64,000 bases of DNA from Anopheles merus (taxonomy: Eukaryota; Arthropoda; Insecta; Diptera; Culicidae): positions 26,092,185-26,156,184 of the forward strand of contig NC_054085.1 of assembly GCF_017562075.2 (NCBI RefSeq), given 5' to 3'. Position numbers and translations under genes: made by a program. The notes under the pieces were generated by a model. It was given only the letters and a program-made list of their open reading frames with translations, searched no databases and had not been told where the DNA came from. Each line of letters opens with the position of its first letter. The first letter of the stretch is position 1. Of this stretch, positions 50,713 to 63,962 are shown piece after piece.

Positions 50713-53640
50713 TATGCGTTCTTAAACATTATGCGTTTGATCTTTTTATATGCTCTTCATCCAGTTTGAAAGACATCATACAATGAACGAAACATCAAGT
50801 TAAATCATACAGTACTTAGACCAATAGACTTTAACACACATTAGCCCAAGAAACATCAAGGTATCCTATTACTATCCTGATGTTTATGCCTTTAGAATGT
50901 AATGCTAAAAGAGAGGATTTTTTGAAACATTATTATTATTTTATTTGACTCTGGAAATATAATGACCTACATTTTGAAAGTGCACCAAAATGATGCAATG
51001 TGTTTATGGTAAATATTCAAAAAATACTTGTGAAGTCCATACTAACCATAACGGCTTATGAAAATTTGAAATGATCGCACAAAAAAGACAAATATAAATA
51101 CAGTCTTTCCCCATGAGTTCCGCGACACTCGAGATACGTGAATTGAGGCTACGCCAATTTTTAATTTTCACAGTTCTTACGTCGTTTCAGTACCATTTGC
51201 TCCAACAATTGTCTAGTGCAAAATAAATAAGTTCAGTTTGAAATCGCTAACTACACAGAAATAATCGATTTTTTTAACATAATAAAATAAGTAATAATAT
51301 GGATAAAAGTACTTACTTTAATCAAAATTGGCTATTTATCAACTATATTTTGGCTGAAAACGCGAAATTTCGAATTACATGAATGGTCCTGCAAAGCATT
51401 ATTCGCGAAACTTGGGGAAAGACTGTAAATAAATACACAAACTGGCATGAAGCTAAGGATTATCTGTTAATATTTCACACAATTCGTGAATATCTCATTG
51501 CTTCGGAAGAAGTATTTAAAAAATACATATAGAAATAATCCACCCAAGTCATTTCTATGTGTTTCTTCCATGATAAAATTAAAAGCTTCTGGCGATGATC
51601 TCGCCACTATAAATTAAACTTTCCAATCGCTAATGGTAGCGACATGTGTGCCCATCAGTCGGTTGTCCATCGCCTGTATCTCTGCATGCCATAAAACTAT
51701 CCCTGAGATGATACATCCTGTTCCTGTTTTATCTTCACTATTAAAAAAAAACCCACACACAATATCCCCAACCATTATGGATTTCGCCTGGATGCTCGCG
51801 TCGGATCCTTCAACCATCGTCGGCTCCTGATGCGTTACAAGTTTGTCCTGCTTTTCTTTTTTTATTTTTTTGCAATCGCCATCAACGTTACAAGTGTCAC
51901 CAACCTCTTTCAACCGTGGAAGCACTATCACCCACAGCCCAGACTACTGGGGGGAAATTCCCACCCACCGCTAAATGGGCACAACCCCACAGTTGCTTTT
52001 GCAACAGTTGTTCTTCGTCTGGAGAGATTCATTCGCTCCCGCGCCACAAATGCATGGCCAGCTTGTCCCAATCGGGGCCAATATATTAACGAATGATCGT
52101 CTGGAAATTCGCTATTTTTTTATTTTACTTCTAACCTAGTGTGTCCCGTGACTCCCCAAAGACACAGACACAGTTGGTGCGATAGAAAGAAAGAAATCGC
52201 AACAAGCAAGCTGACAAGGCAACGCAATTTTCCTTTCTCGAGGTCGAGAAATCGAGACCATTTCCGGGGGGAGGTGATTTTCTTTCGATTACTTTTGTGA
52301 ATTTCTGCCACTGTCTCAGCGCCAAATCGGTTTCTACTCTTCCTTCCCCCCATCCATTTGCAACAGATCCGCAACCGATGGCCACACTCGCACACAAGCA
52401 CAACACCATCGCGCAGGATCTCACCGGCCAGCTCTGTTGATTGCGCTGTGCTGAGTGCTCGCGAGGGGAAATTAGCGACAGAACGCCCGTCCTTGCCTTG
52501 ACACTCACTCGAAGCCAATGACTCGGGCCGCTGGCGCCAGACGGACGCGTCGCCCCGGACCGGTCGACCCGGTGGCGCCGGAAAATCCGGAACCAGTTAT
52601 GCTACCCTCCTCCCCCGGAAAGCGCTTCCTTGCTCAACATGCTGCGCGTTTGGGGCGTCCTGCGGGGGGTTTAGTCTCTCTTTCTCTTCTTTCCCCCAAA
52701 ACCCCTCCTGAACCCCCTGTTGATTAACATTGTGCGGCGCGAGGCTGCAGGCGATGAGATTTCCACTTACACCACTGGCCTGTAATAGACGGCCTTTCGA
52801 CACCGATGTTGCATGTTCTTTTTTTCGGTTTCTTTGCAGACAGCGAACGCTGCCTTCGCTGCCGCTGGCAAGCAAAACTGAAACGTCCTTGCACGGTTTT
52901 GGCCCGTTTTTTTTTTGTATACCCGCGCTACATTTCGACTTCAAGCAATTTTTGGTGCGTGCTGGATGCGAACCAATATATGGGCGCTCGTTGTGCTCGT
53001 CTTCGTTTTGTGTAACGCATGGAAAATAATGTGATAGTAGGTGGACAGGAAAGTTGTTCTATGTTATATTAAAATTGTTCATTTTTTTATTGATGCAAGA
53101 AAGTGTGGCTATGACAATGTTTTGATTGCTGTTCAGTCGCTTTTTTCATGGAAAATAATAATTATTAAACAAAAACAATTATATTTCTTGCATTATTCAG
53201 CTTTTCGTACCAAAATTTTGATTTTACAGCTAAAAAAACGATAATATAAGTGATAGTATCCATAATTTTTTTATATTTTTTTTACTCCTGTGCTTATTCT
53301 TTATTATTGCAAGAGCCCAAAAGAGAACATTTAAACACAACACAAATAGGAGGAATAGCTCTACTGGATTTTATAGCTAAAATTGTTGTATACATTGTAA
53401 TTTATTAGCGTCACAAAAATTTTTTTTTTCATATTATTCTACTATATTTCTATGATTTAACCACTTGTTTATAAAATTGTTTTCAACATTATAGAATATT
53501 CCCTTGCCTTTAAAACATTTTATACACTTACTCAGATGAAATAAGTTTATTAAAAGAAAACTACAAATAATTGTTGTGATACGTTACAAAAATTTTTAGA
53601 ATTATATAAAAATAAAGTATTTACGTATTAATTTGATTAT
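50713..53640. other. Spacer with weak small-ORF candidates
   Basis: AT-rich to 51.6 kb. At 51830-52096 an ATG-started 88-codon frame begins with a hydrophobic stretch (MRYKFVLLFFFYFFAIAI) that resembles a signal peptide but is encoded by poly-T. The minus strand is also open over 105 codons there. At 52518-52727 a GC-rich, Pro/Arg-rich 69-codon frame starts with ATG after a GC-rich patch. Neither has recognisable homology. 53.0-53.6 kb is very AT-rich. Confidence 0.4.
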
Positions 53641-53844
53641 CTTCTTCTTCTTCTTTGGCTCAACAACCGATGCCGGTCAAGGCCTGCCAACACACTTGTG
53701 GGGTTGGCTTTCAGTGACTTATTGATTTCCCCCCATAGCAGGATAGTCAGTCCTACATATGGCGGCACGGTCTATTTGGGGCTTGAACTCATGACGGGCA
53801 TGTTGTTAAGACGTACGAGTTGACGACTGTACCATGAGACCGGC
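53641..53844 (-). mobile_element. SINE200-like tRNA-derived SINE, young copy
   Basis: 204 bp flanked by a perfect 12-bp target duplication TAATTTGATTAT (53629-53640 and 53845-53856). Read on the minus strand it begins AGCCGGTCTCATGGTACAGT, with an A-box-like TGGTACAGTCGTCAACTCG and a B-box-like GAGTTCAAGCCCC. It ends in a (GAA)n tail. It is transcribed by RNA polymerase III and mobilised by a LINE in trans. The match to the Anopheles SINE200 family is from memory. Confidence 0.88.
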
Positions 53845-53856
53845 TAATTTGATTAT

Positions 53857-55775
53857 ACAAACCACTTAATGAACGATTATAGACAGATAAAATTAATTTG
53901 CATACATTTAGGCGCTAAATACATTGAACGAAGCTCAACATAGACGGCTCATTTCAAACTTTTTTGTTTGTTTTCTAGATAAACTTTGTAAAGACATTTA
54001 TGTTAAATCGAACAACACTTCCTATTTTTTGTCTGTTTTTGAAGAAAATGTTAAAGAACGTACAAATATATTTTTTTGCTTATGAAATATGAGAAAAAAC
54101 AATAAACTATAAGAAAACCAACTTTCTAAAATCCTGTCAAAACTCTGAAATATACAAAATGATAGAATCTTTAATAGCTAAAAATTACTACAGCAAGCTA
54201 AATACATATGATTTAAAGAAAACAAAATACAATAAAAAATGTGTACGAAAAAAGAGATTCTTCACTTTTCTATCAACCTAATAGTTTATCTTTTTTGGAC
54301 ATTCGCAGACAGCGTAGGGCCCTTCGCCTAGCTAATAAACCCCTCCGTGCAACCCCTCCGATCCCCAACCCAACCGTAACACGCTGTCTGCATCCCATCG
54401 CCCATCGGCGGCGCGTTCAATGTTCTTGAATGTCGCATGAGCTTGAAAAGTTTGGCTCCCGAAACCACCATAAATCTTGCTCCGCCAACGGCTAAACCAT
54501 CCTTTCGCATCCTTTTTATCATTTTATTTTGTTTGGCGCACAGACTGTGTTGCAACTTTTTTCCTCTTAAATAGTGTGTCCTTTCTTACGCGGCTGCGAT
54601 TGCCCGAAGAAAGTTGTGGGAAAGAGGAAAAGGGAAAAGTTTGAAAGCGAAATTATCATTTCAATTGATTATGGGTAGTGCGAAGGGATAGATTTTCTGT
54701 GTTTTTTGTTTGTTTGTCAAATATGAGTTGAAAGTTTCTTCTGCCAGCTATGGGTGTAAGAGTGTTACGACTATGAATGCACTTTTTGGACGACCCATTC
54801 TCGCGTTTGGAACCAACAAGTTACCCGTAACATTGTAGCACAAGCCGGCCTCAGATCAGCTGTTATATCTCGAGCTTCAGCAATCGTGAAAATCCTAAAC
54901 CGAACAGCGAACCAAAACGAGCGTCACCTTCAGAATTCGTTCAAGGATATATCGGGTCGCTGCTGTTTGTGTTGCACCACTACGCGCAATGGCAAAGTTA
55001 TAATTTGTTTTGCTAGCGCTCGAACAGAATTTAGTTATAATTTGGTGAATTGCAAAGAAAGAAAACGGGCTCCATAAATACATTTTTCATTACACGTTAT
55101 GGTTGCAAAAGTTTTGCCTCCCCCGGGTTCTACCGATAACAATTAGCATAACGGCTGCTAAGCATAACGGCTGCTCGTTTGAATTTGCACTAATGAAAAT
55201 GCAACGCTAAGGAACGAGTGTGAGAGAGAGAGGGCGATTTTCAAATTTTCGTAATTGGACTACAGCAGAACTGAAGCTAAGTGCCAAAAAAAAAAACTAG
55301 TGTGGGGCATAACATAAATTGCACCCCCTATCGCTACCAATCAACTGCAGTATAAATAAAGCAGGGAAGAAGGTGTTTCATGCGAGCGGCACCACTAGCG
55401 AGGATGCGGGGCTGCCATTGGGGTTGAAAATATCTGCATTGCATGCACCTAATTGAGGACCAAACCCTTTTAATAACAGTTATTGGATGACATTGGTTTC
55501 TGTGTACCGGAGCACCGTAATGATCGTTTGAAGCGCAAGCGAACTTTTGCCGCGAATCTGAAGCAATGATTCATACGCAGCAGTAGGTTGTGCGGTCGTC
55601 GAGGCGCGTGCGCGTTTGCAGAAGAAAGAAGTTTTGTTGAATTGTTACTTAGAAGTACATTTTTACATTAAAGTGGGAATGTTTTGTACGTCAATTGTGG
55701 CGATGTATCTCACACTCGTTGACTTAAAGCAACAACAGACAATCGGATTTTTCTACTATATTTCAATAAACTTTA
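53857..55775. other. Spacer without a supported gene
   Basis: Mostly AT-rich. Frames (54241-54555, 54886-55083) are short and overlap on both strands. GAGAGAGAGAG occurs near 55222. Nothing else was recognised. Confidence 0.5.
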
Positions 55776-55925
55776 GGTGTCATCCATCAATTACGTAACG
55801 CAAAAATTGCAGTTTTTGACCCCCTACCCCCCTCGTGTAACAACCTGTAACGTTGGAAGAAGCCCCCCATCACCCAAATTATGTAACAGATGAACTAACT
55901 CCCCCCCCCCCCCCCACCCAACACC
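55776..55925. mobile_element. Small MITE-like repeat flanked by TTA
   Basis: Starts GGTGTCATCC and ends ACACC, giving a 5-bp inverted end, and is flanked by TTA on both sides (55773-55775 and 55926-55928). It contains ATTACGTAAC and ATTATGTAAC words and a C15 run (55901-55915). Blocks like CATCCATCAATTACGTAACGC are, from memory, dispersed in mosquito genomes. A TTA duplication would fit a PIF/Harbinger-like mobiliser, which is inference. Confidence 0.5.
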
Positions 55926-56734
55926 TTAGTTTATTGAACAAAACCAAACAATTTGTGATTTTTTTTACTTAACGCTGGTTTATGCACATTTTTCTAATTG
56001 ATAAAAAAATACATTTCATTTCATATTAAGAAAAGTTGTCTCATGCAGCAATCAAATTCAAAAAGATTCGGATGATCGGATCCTCAGCACGGTTTGCAAT
56101 GTACTCGCATCACCATCATCAGTAGCGTTTTTCATCAAGCCATCTGTCTGGTCCTTCATAAATATGTCTATCTTTCGATAAATGTTTCTTTTGCTTTAGA
56201 TGTTGTATCATCATGAACTTGATTATTCTATATCACATAACATGTGATGTTTTAAATGTTACGCATGTCCTACAAATTACGAACAAAATTGGTAGTGTTT
56301 GGAAGAGTATTTATGTGCATTTTCGATGTATTTATAACATTTCTACCAATCATCAACTCTGACGAAAAAATGGCTGTTTGCATCCACTCCATCTTCAATT
56401 TGTTTGAAACGAATTGGGTTTGTATGGAGTTGGACTGGTATAACACACCTGTTTACAGCGTTACAGTTGATTCTCGTGCCATTTGCTTCCAAACACTTGC
56501 GAATCGCATGCTACTATCGTCAAATGCCTGCCTGTACAATCGAGTGACTCGCACACTATGGTCGTCGCAGTAACGGAATGCAACTGCGACGATCCTGTGT
56601 TTTACCTGTCCGTCCGTGGTAATAAAAAAAGATATATTTTAGACCGGCATAACCGCGACATTTGTGAAGAAGAATCCTCGTTTTTTACTCATTTATTGAG
56701 CGGGGAATCACAAGGAATTGTATTTAAGTCATTA
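55926..56734. other. Spacer without a supported gene
   Basis: AT-rich. The two overlapping plus frames (56256-56573 and 56483-56770) have no recognisable domain, and the second runs into the foldback element. Confidence 0.45.
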
Positions 56735-56938
56735 CAGGGTTTCCCACAATTTTTTGATCGTCTCCCATAGATTTTTGGTTCGTTCCCATAATTTATTGGT
56801 ATTTTCCTATTGGATATCAATACAATTGGACCAAAAAATCCTGAAAAACGGCCAAAAAATCGTGTGAATGCACCAAAAAAAAATATGGGAACCCACCAAA
56901 AATTGATGACAACCAACCAATAAATCGTGGAGAACCCT
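56735..56938. mobile_element. Foldback element, second copy of the 21-bp-unit family
   Basis: Starts CAGGGTTTCCCACAATTTTT and ends with the inverse AAATCGTGGAGAACCCTT. It contains the same ATTGGATATCAATACAATT centre and the same diverged 21-bp units (GTTCCCATAATTTATTGGT type) as 44716-44991. At 204 bp it is shorter and has fewer units. It lacks the long GTTCCGCCAAGATCG outer arms of the first copy. No clear target duplication was seen. Confidence 0.75.
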
Positions 56939-59900
56939 TTATATCAAAAAGTTTTACAGTCTAACTATTTGGGGAATTGAGTATGCCTTCTTTTAGAGTA
57001 CAATAATCCATATTCTGATAAATATTAAAAGTAATATAGCATAAAAAACAAAAATTCACGTTCACTTTCACGCAAGGTCTAAAGCGACCTTAACATGAAA
57101 ACGGCTGCAAAACGGAAGGGCTGTTGGTATTAAGATCTGTTGATCAATTCCGTGAAGATGAACGTGGAATATTGATAAAATTTCTTTTTTATGTAGCATC
57201 GTATTCGACATGATACTATATTCTATAAGTTTGTTTCCCCTTAAGTTTGTGCAACCAAATTTGAATCATAACACGTTTTAGACATTTCGCATTGACGTCT
57301 TGTATTGACGGAATAAAATGTAACAATTCAAAAAGAACGCATCAAACCAAGCGCATAACAATTCCTTCCAATAATGAAGCAAAACGGTTCCTTTAATCCC
57401 TCGACAATTGTTACGCCGCTCGGCCGTACGTAGGGCTCGCGCGACGAAACGACCCTCGAAAAAAGTGATTACACGAACCAATTTGTAACGCCTTGTAACT
57501 CTTACATGAGGTGCAAATCCTGTTCCTTCTCCTCCTACCAGCCAATCAACCACCAGTGGCAGTGGTGATGCAAAGTAAAGTATCCAACATATTCTTCCAC
57601 TCAAGGAAACGACCGTTGGAAGAAGGCCGCTCCAGCCCGCTTCCGACAGCAAATTGCTCCGCTGAAAGAAGGAAGAGCTACCACCGGGCGCATATAAATA
57701 AATTATTGCATCTCATAAAGTGCATCGTTCTGATGGTAGTGGGTCTTTTTTTTGCCTCCTCTTCTTTCGCTTCCTTTTAATGGGTTTTCTCTGCTCTTGC
57801 ACGATAACTGAAGCGTGTGTGGTGTATGTGTGTGATAGGGGTACCGGAAAATTTATGCTCATACGCTACTGCCCACCTCCTGAGCTGTCAATTTTTCGCG
57901 TAAGGACATGCACCAGATCACATGTGGAGTGATTCCGATGACTACCAATGGGGGAGCGAAATGGGCCACGGCACGGACGAAAGATCATCACGTGGTTCGT
58001 GAACCTTCATTAAACCACATTAAACCTGTCTGTCGCTCTCGCCTCGCTACGTGCACGCGGTGGAAATCCTCGTAAAAAGCGGGCCAGATCTCCATGCCAG
58101 CACACCAGCACGGGGTACGAGTCTCCAAGGAAATGTGTCCAGCGTCCATCTTTAGCGGCACCACCAGCGGCACAATAAAATCGACCGAAGCCGGAGCCCG
58201 GAATAAAAGTAACCAAAATGCTGCAACCTTTTTTTGTTGCCCGTGTGCTGGTGCCATAACAAATTGAGATGAAATGTTCCAGCGTCCAGCTCGTCCATGG
58301 TGCGCTGGTGGTATGTTCGATGTTTAAAGTTCCGCAAGCCAGCAGCAAGAACCCAACCGCCCGTACACTTACACGGTGGAGCTTAATTCAACATCAACTT
58401 TGCTGTGCTCTCCTGCACTGTTTTATTTACCAATCATCCTTACTACACCGGGAAGGATCTTGAACCTTTGAGGTTGTTTAGCAAACCACACTGTAGAGAA
58501 GGGAGTAGGTAGCAAAAAAATTCACCGCCACACTACTGAAAACCTTTGAAAAACACCTCCGAACGCCAATTTTGCAGTCCACCATTCGCTAAATATTTAA
58601 TTATTTTCGATTCCGAAGGTATAGACGGCTTGCCCTACCTCGAACATCTTAATTTGGTTTTCCCCCTGTCCCGGGTTTACAACGCTTGCCGATCCGGCCA
58701 CTAGTGGATGCTGGTGTTTACCTCAAACCTACTGTTGCATTGTATTTTTCATGACCAACTTCCCCGGGCACGAACGAACTGCCGGTGCGGTTGCGGTCGA
58801 GTTGGAGAACCCATCTCAACAGCCAGTCGTCACGCTACTTCCCTTACAAAACACGTCCACGTGGAAGATGCTCCAAAGTGTCCAGCAACCAGGTCTTGAC
58901 CGCCACACTGTACCAACCGGCTTCCTCCGGCTGCATCCGGCTTACAGCAGCAGCATCGTGTTTTATATTTCTCTCACACACCACAAGATCCCGACGGAAG
59001 ATCCAAAAGCGGCACACGCAAAAAAAAAAAAAAACCGAACTCCTCCAAGAAGTCCTCTCTCGCGCATCGCATAGCAAAAAAGGGCGGCGAAACGAAATTT
59101 GCCACACATAAAACATATTTAATGGAAGTTTAACTGGATTGTAAAATTATATTAAATTGTGTTTTATTTCCCTGTCTGGCTCCACCACCGGGCTCCAGCA
59201 ACCATTGTCCCTGATCTCGGCTGCTGTTGCTCCCCTGTGCTCCCGAAACGGGGGTTTGACTTTTGCACCGCGACGCAACACCACCAGCAGCAACGGCATG
59301 TCATCACGCAAAGGGGTTTTCCGGTGGCTGTCGTTCCGGACGTCGATTCCGTCCTGCTGGAGCGGGTTGAAGATGAAGAAGAGACCAATTTTCACCCACC
59401 CACACACATACACACACTCGTTTCCATGGACAGCAGCAAAGCAGCCACGAAAACGGATGTCCAAGTGGACCGCACCCGGGCAAAGGGTTATCCCGGGGTT
59501 TTCGAGAGCGTGGCGTAGCGTAGCAAATGTGCTTTAGCTATCGTATCTATGGATTTATGTTGAGGGATATAAACATAAACTAGCAAAAATTTATAGCCTT
59601 GGCTGAGCGCCTTCCCAAACTAGCCATCTTCAAGATGGACCACCACCACCACCAAGCCCGCTCCTCGCACGGGATTGAAAATTATCTACTTCCGGATGTA
59701 TGTGTGTTTATTTTTTATTTTCTTCAGTTCTCATCCCTTGCTCAAATGTGTACTACTCCTTCGTGCAAATCCTTCAAACCCGGATCAGCACGGTCCAATA
59801 TGTTTGCTGGCCGTTTTGCACCCGGTACGGAGATCGCAGAACGTTTGGAATGGTCCGGCGCTCGCACCAAGTACGAACAAACAGTTTGAAGATGCAGCGT

Positions 59901-61681
59901 GTGACTGCAATTGGTCACATTTTTATCTCGCCTGTTCTGATCCGCTGCAACGCTCTCTGTTATGTATTTTGCAGCGGCAAACATGCTCGTTGCTATGCAT
60001 GGGAGGGCATGAAAATTGCAGCAGGGTTGGTGTTTTATGAAGTAGGAGATCGTTTATTTCCTGCAGCTTCCACGCGCGACTGACGTTGGATAGCGACGAG
60101 CTGTAGATACCTGCAGCGGATTATGGTCGCTTTGGACTGGTTGGAGTGTTGCTCTTAGCAGGTGAGATGAGTTTTTGTTTATCAATATCATTTTGTTTTA
60201 TTCTGACAAAAATATTGTACAAAATTTCAAGGCTTTGCTATGTACAATAAGTTGATGATAACTGGGATTTGTGGTGTTTCAATTATTTAAAGGACCTAAC
60301 AATTATACTACGAAATAAGTAAAATCCTTTAAACGATGTTAAAAGAAATGAGCATCATTGTTTTCATTGTTAAGAAAGCATCATTTTTAGTCCTTCTGAA
60401 CATTTTCCTGAAAAAGATGGCTAAGAGGATTTTGTCCGAGTTTTACTGTGCACCTGTCTCAGGGGTGTATGTGGATATTGATGCAATAAATTATATAATA
60501 AGATTTAAGAGAAAATGTATCAAATTAAAAGATCAATAACTCTAAAACTATTCAAATTTTATATTCGTTCCATCGTCGCCATTCGTTATCTGTGGAAGCA
60601 TGTCATACGCTACATCGTCATAATGACCCTTTCCTGTGCTGTTTCAGAGCGCTTAACATCTTTTACGATATCTTTAAATTCTTTTCACGCTCACTGTTTA
60701 TTTTATCACTCTTCTTCTTAATTTATTTCCTCACCTTTTCTTTCTCATCTTTTTTTAAATGTTTATGATCTATTTTTGTTTGCACTCAATTTATCTTTCT
60801 TTTTGGAATTATTTTGGAGTTTCTTTGTTATTATAACTGTTATTGTAATTTAAGTTTAAGATACATATTTAAGCCTAAAAGGTAGAACTACGAATTTCAT
60901 AAATGAATTAAATGAAATTAAATAGTTTGATGAAACCAAATCAGTATCTCAACTATTTACAACGTATTGTAATACAATTGTTAATGGATAATGCGAATCA
61001 AACATCCTCAGAAGGATAATTGGGTAAAATACCGAAACAAATGAAAAATTGTCATAATAAACCTACAATTCCTATTGGTTAAAATTGAACAAAAGACAAA
61101 TAAATAAACATCAAACGTGTACCAAAAAACCAAAACAAACCAAAAACGATTGACACTAAACAAACAAAGAATACCTAAGACAATTCAAAACAAGTTAACG
61201 TTGTTCTTATTGAATATTATAAATTTGTACTTTACACTTCTTTAACAGTCCTTAAAACGAGTATCCATGCTCATGCTCTTTAATAAGACATTTAGAAACA
61301 TTTTACATAAATATAGTTCTTTAAAACTTTTCTCCAAAACCTTATCGACAGCCGAAGCCTACATCTTCCTTAAAACCTACTTGCTTAATTACCGAAACTT
61401 GCCAGCCGCTACGACCAGCGCAAGCCCTCTTATTTGTGACCGAAGTTAGCCCTTCAAAGAAACTAATTATCTAAGCCGGTAAAGCAGCCCTGCAGGAAAT
61501 CATAAAACAGTGTCAGTTGCAAAACCTTTGCTAGAGCCACGGCGAAGGCAGAGCCAAAGGGTAACATCGGGGCCCGTATCGATTAAACTGCATTAAACTG
61601 CAGTGTGAAAGTTGTTCAATAAATTGTCAAACTAGCTGATTGCCACTGAGTGAGTGTCGGCTCCGATTCAGAGAAACAGAA
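56939..61681. other. Spacer without a supported gene
   Basis: Mixed composition. GC-rich patches at 57.3-58.4 kb and 58.7-60.1 kb have overlapping frames on both strands (up to 127 codons) without homology. An acceptor/donor-framed segment at 60067-60162 is closed in all frames. 60.2-61.4 kb is AT-rich. Confidence 0.45.
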
Positions 61682-61751
<70 letters not shown>

Positions 61752-61752
61752 C
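61682..61752. repeat. (GA)n microsatellite
   Basis: About 70 bp of GA/AG repeats with two GCG or AAAG interruptions. Such tracts can bind GAGA-type factors, but no promoter context is seen. The Arg-Glu and Ser-Leu frames across it are by-products. Confidence 0.95.
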
Positions 61753-63528
61753 GAAAGCATTCGACCCTAAATGACCGAGTCATGATGGTCAGCGGTTGGA
61801 CGGTTGGTCGGGTTCGCGTACTGCGGCAAGTGCTCGCCCTTTGCATCTCACGTTTTGCCAGCCCGAAAATAAGGCGAGAGCCCATCCCGAGGCCCCAAAG
61901 CCCGAGCCCTTAATTTATTCTAAGCACATTTACAGAAAAGTCTACCCACCCGTTTCCCGTCTTTGGTGGCGGGGCGCGCCGTCTTTTGTCGTCCGTCTTA
62001 GTATTTTTGCATGCAACGTGCGCACTCCCTACTCCGGTTGGCATTTTTCTTGCACCGCCCGCACACCGGCACACTCGTTCGGTCGTTCACGTGCACATGC
62101 AGCAGGGAAACATCATTAGGTCGTGCTAGCGAAGGAACCGTACCGCTAAGGGAGGTTCCGCAAGTCTCGGCCCCCGTACTCCCGCCATATGCGGACATAC
62201 GTGTGTGTGTGTGTGTGCTCGGGCCGATCGGGACGAGGGAACAAATAAAACCGACACGCTTCTTGAAGGACATGCGACATAAATATGTCGTCCACCTTGG
62301 CCGTCCGCCGTCCGGGACCGGTGAAAAGTTCATCTGCATAGCGTTTTCTTGACGGTGAATATATGTGTTTCTTGGTTGCAGCTTTTTTTTTGTTTGTTGT
62401 TCCCGTGCTGCTACTGTAGCCTTCTCCCGCGAGGGTGCCTTTTCCCTTGCAGAGGCGCAAGATAGCAAAATGGGATACGGAATTCGAAGTTCTTCAAAGT
62501 GGGCAGGTTTTTGGTGCAATGGGTACACGTACCGAATGGACGAAAGATCGCAGCACTATGAGGTGCATGCGGACATGTGGATATTTCAATCGTTATACGA
62601 TAACACGTACAATTTACCGAACTGATAAGAGTGCCAATAAATGATCAACAACACACAAAATACGCAAAAAATAACTATTAATATTCTCCCTTCAATATTT
62701 TGTAAACAATTTACTTATAGTGTAGTACAATGTACACACCTACAGGCCTGTAAGAAATCAAAACTAATAATAAACAGTTTTAAAGCATAAGGTCCAATAA
62801 ATAAATAATTAAATAAGTTGTTCAAATGCCACAGCTTTATTATTTGTGTGTAAAAATGTAATTGTGTGTAATTGTGTGTAAAAATATGTAAAATTGGAAT
62901 TATGAAATACTTTGATACAAGTAAAAAATAGCCCTTCTGGATCCGATTGGATAAGATTAGCAACTTGTAAGCTACAAATGTTTATTTATAGCCTTTTTCT
63001 TGTTTATTTTTTCTTATTTCAATTTCCATATTTTTAAAAAATAATAATTTAAACATGTTTCTCGAAATAATTAATAATTTTCTGAGTTTTTTTGTTCTTT
63101 TTATCCAGCACATTGCATACTTTCAGGCGGCATGCAAAGCCACCGAGGGTTAATATTAAAATTTTTCCGTTCATATTTTTTAAATTTCAAATTTCAAATA
63201 TTGTTTACAGTTATGTAATTCTACTGTCGTTTTTTTATTTCAATTAATCTTCTTCTCATTATCAGAATTATTGAACATTAAAAAAAAGAAATTATTTCAA
63301 TGATTTAACAAATTTCAACATACATTATTATGTATGAAATATTTTTGGTATACTTTATGTAATATTCAGCTATAATTCTATAATTAACCTATAATATATA
63401 ATAATTATATATAATTACCACGCAATTTCACAAAACATCCTCATTAAAACGATGAATATTATTCAAATTTTTTAAACAAGCTGTTAATGTTCTAGCTACT
63501 ACGCTGCTATGTCCTCTCCCTCTCCCAG
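61753..63528. other. Spacer without a supported gene
   Basis: GC-rich to about 62.6 kb with a (GT)n run near 62201-62217. It is then very AT-rich, including a TAATATATAATAATTATATA stretch near 63390-63415. Frames overlap on both strands and lack domains. Confidence 0.5.
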
Positions 63529-63601
63529 TGTGCGCTAAGCAGGAACGACAGCACTTCCTCGGAAGGCCTTCCGGAAAATGTGCTCCGGAAAAGTCCGAAA
63601 G
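63529..63601 (+). other. Candidate 73-nt exon
   Basis: A pyrimidine-rich acceptor (GTCCTCTCCCTCTCCCAG ending 63528) and a consensus donor (AAAG/GTAAGC at 63602) frame a GC-rich stretch, while the DNA upstream is very AT-rich. One frame reads CALSRNDSTSSEGLPENV and continues LRKSPK, a Ser-rich, phosphorylation-like segment. A second frame is also open and the third has a stop. Another strong acceptor (CCCTTTTACGCAG at about 63807) follows. I cannot name the gene, which would continue beyond the window. Confidence 0.3.
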
Positions 63602-63875
63602 GTAAGCCCACAAGGTCCCAGCTGTCCCAGCGACCGTTGTGCCCATCCATTCCGGCATCCTCCACCACCCTCCACCACAATATTATGGCGCTGGTTTATG
63701 TCCGGTTAGGGCACGGTAGTACGGCCAACCTCGGCCAGCCACCACCTCGGCCAGCCAGCACTAGCTTCCGGTTCCAAACCCTTTCCCAACTGTCTCCCTT
63801 TTACGCAGCTGCTGAAGGTGCTCAAAGCGCTGCACACCGCGCTGAAGGAATGTCACTGCAGACGGCCTTAAAAAC

Positions 63876-63876
<1 letters not shown>

Positions 63877-63960
<84 letters not shown>
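63877..63960. repeat. (CA)n microsatellite, 42 units
   Basis: 84 bp of uninterrupted AC/CA repeats, then GTAAATCC. The His-Thr frame through it is a by-product. Confidence 0.97.

Positions 63961-63962
<2 letters not shown>

Noticed and set aside
51614..51931. A 105-codon minus frame overlapping the 88-codon plus frame at 51830-52096
   Set aside because: No ATG at the start, no homology, and both strands open by chance in low-complexity DNA. The plus leader-like stretch comes from poly-T.
60067..60162. Segment between a good acceptor (TTTCCTGCAG) and a GTGAGA donor
   Set aside because: All three frames contain stops, so at most it could be untranslated. No other support.
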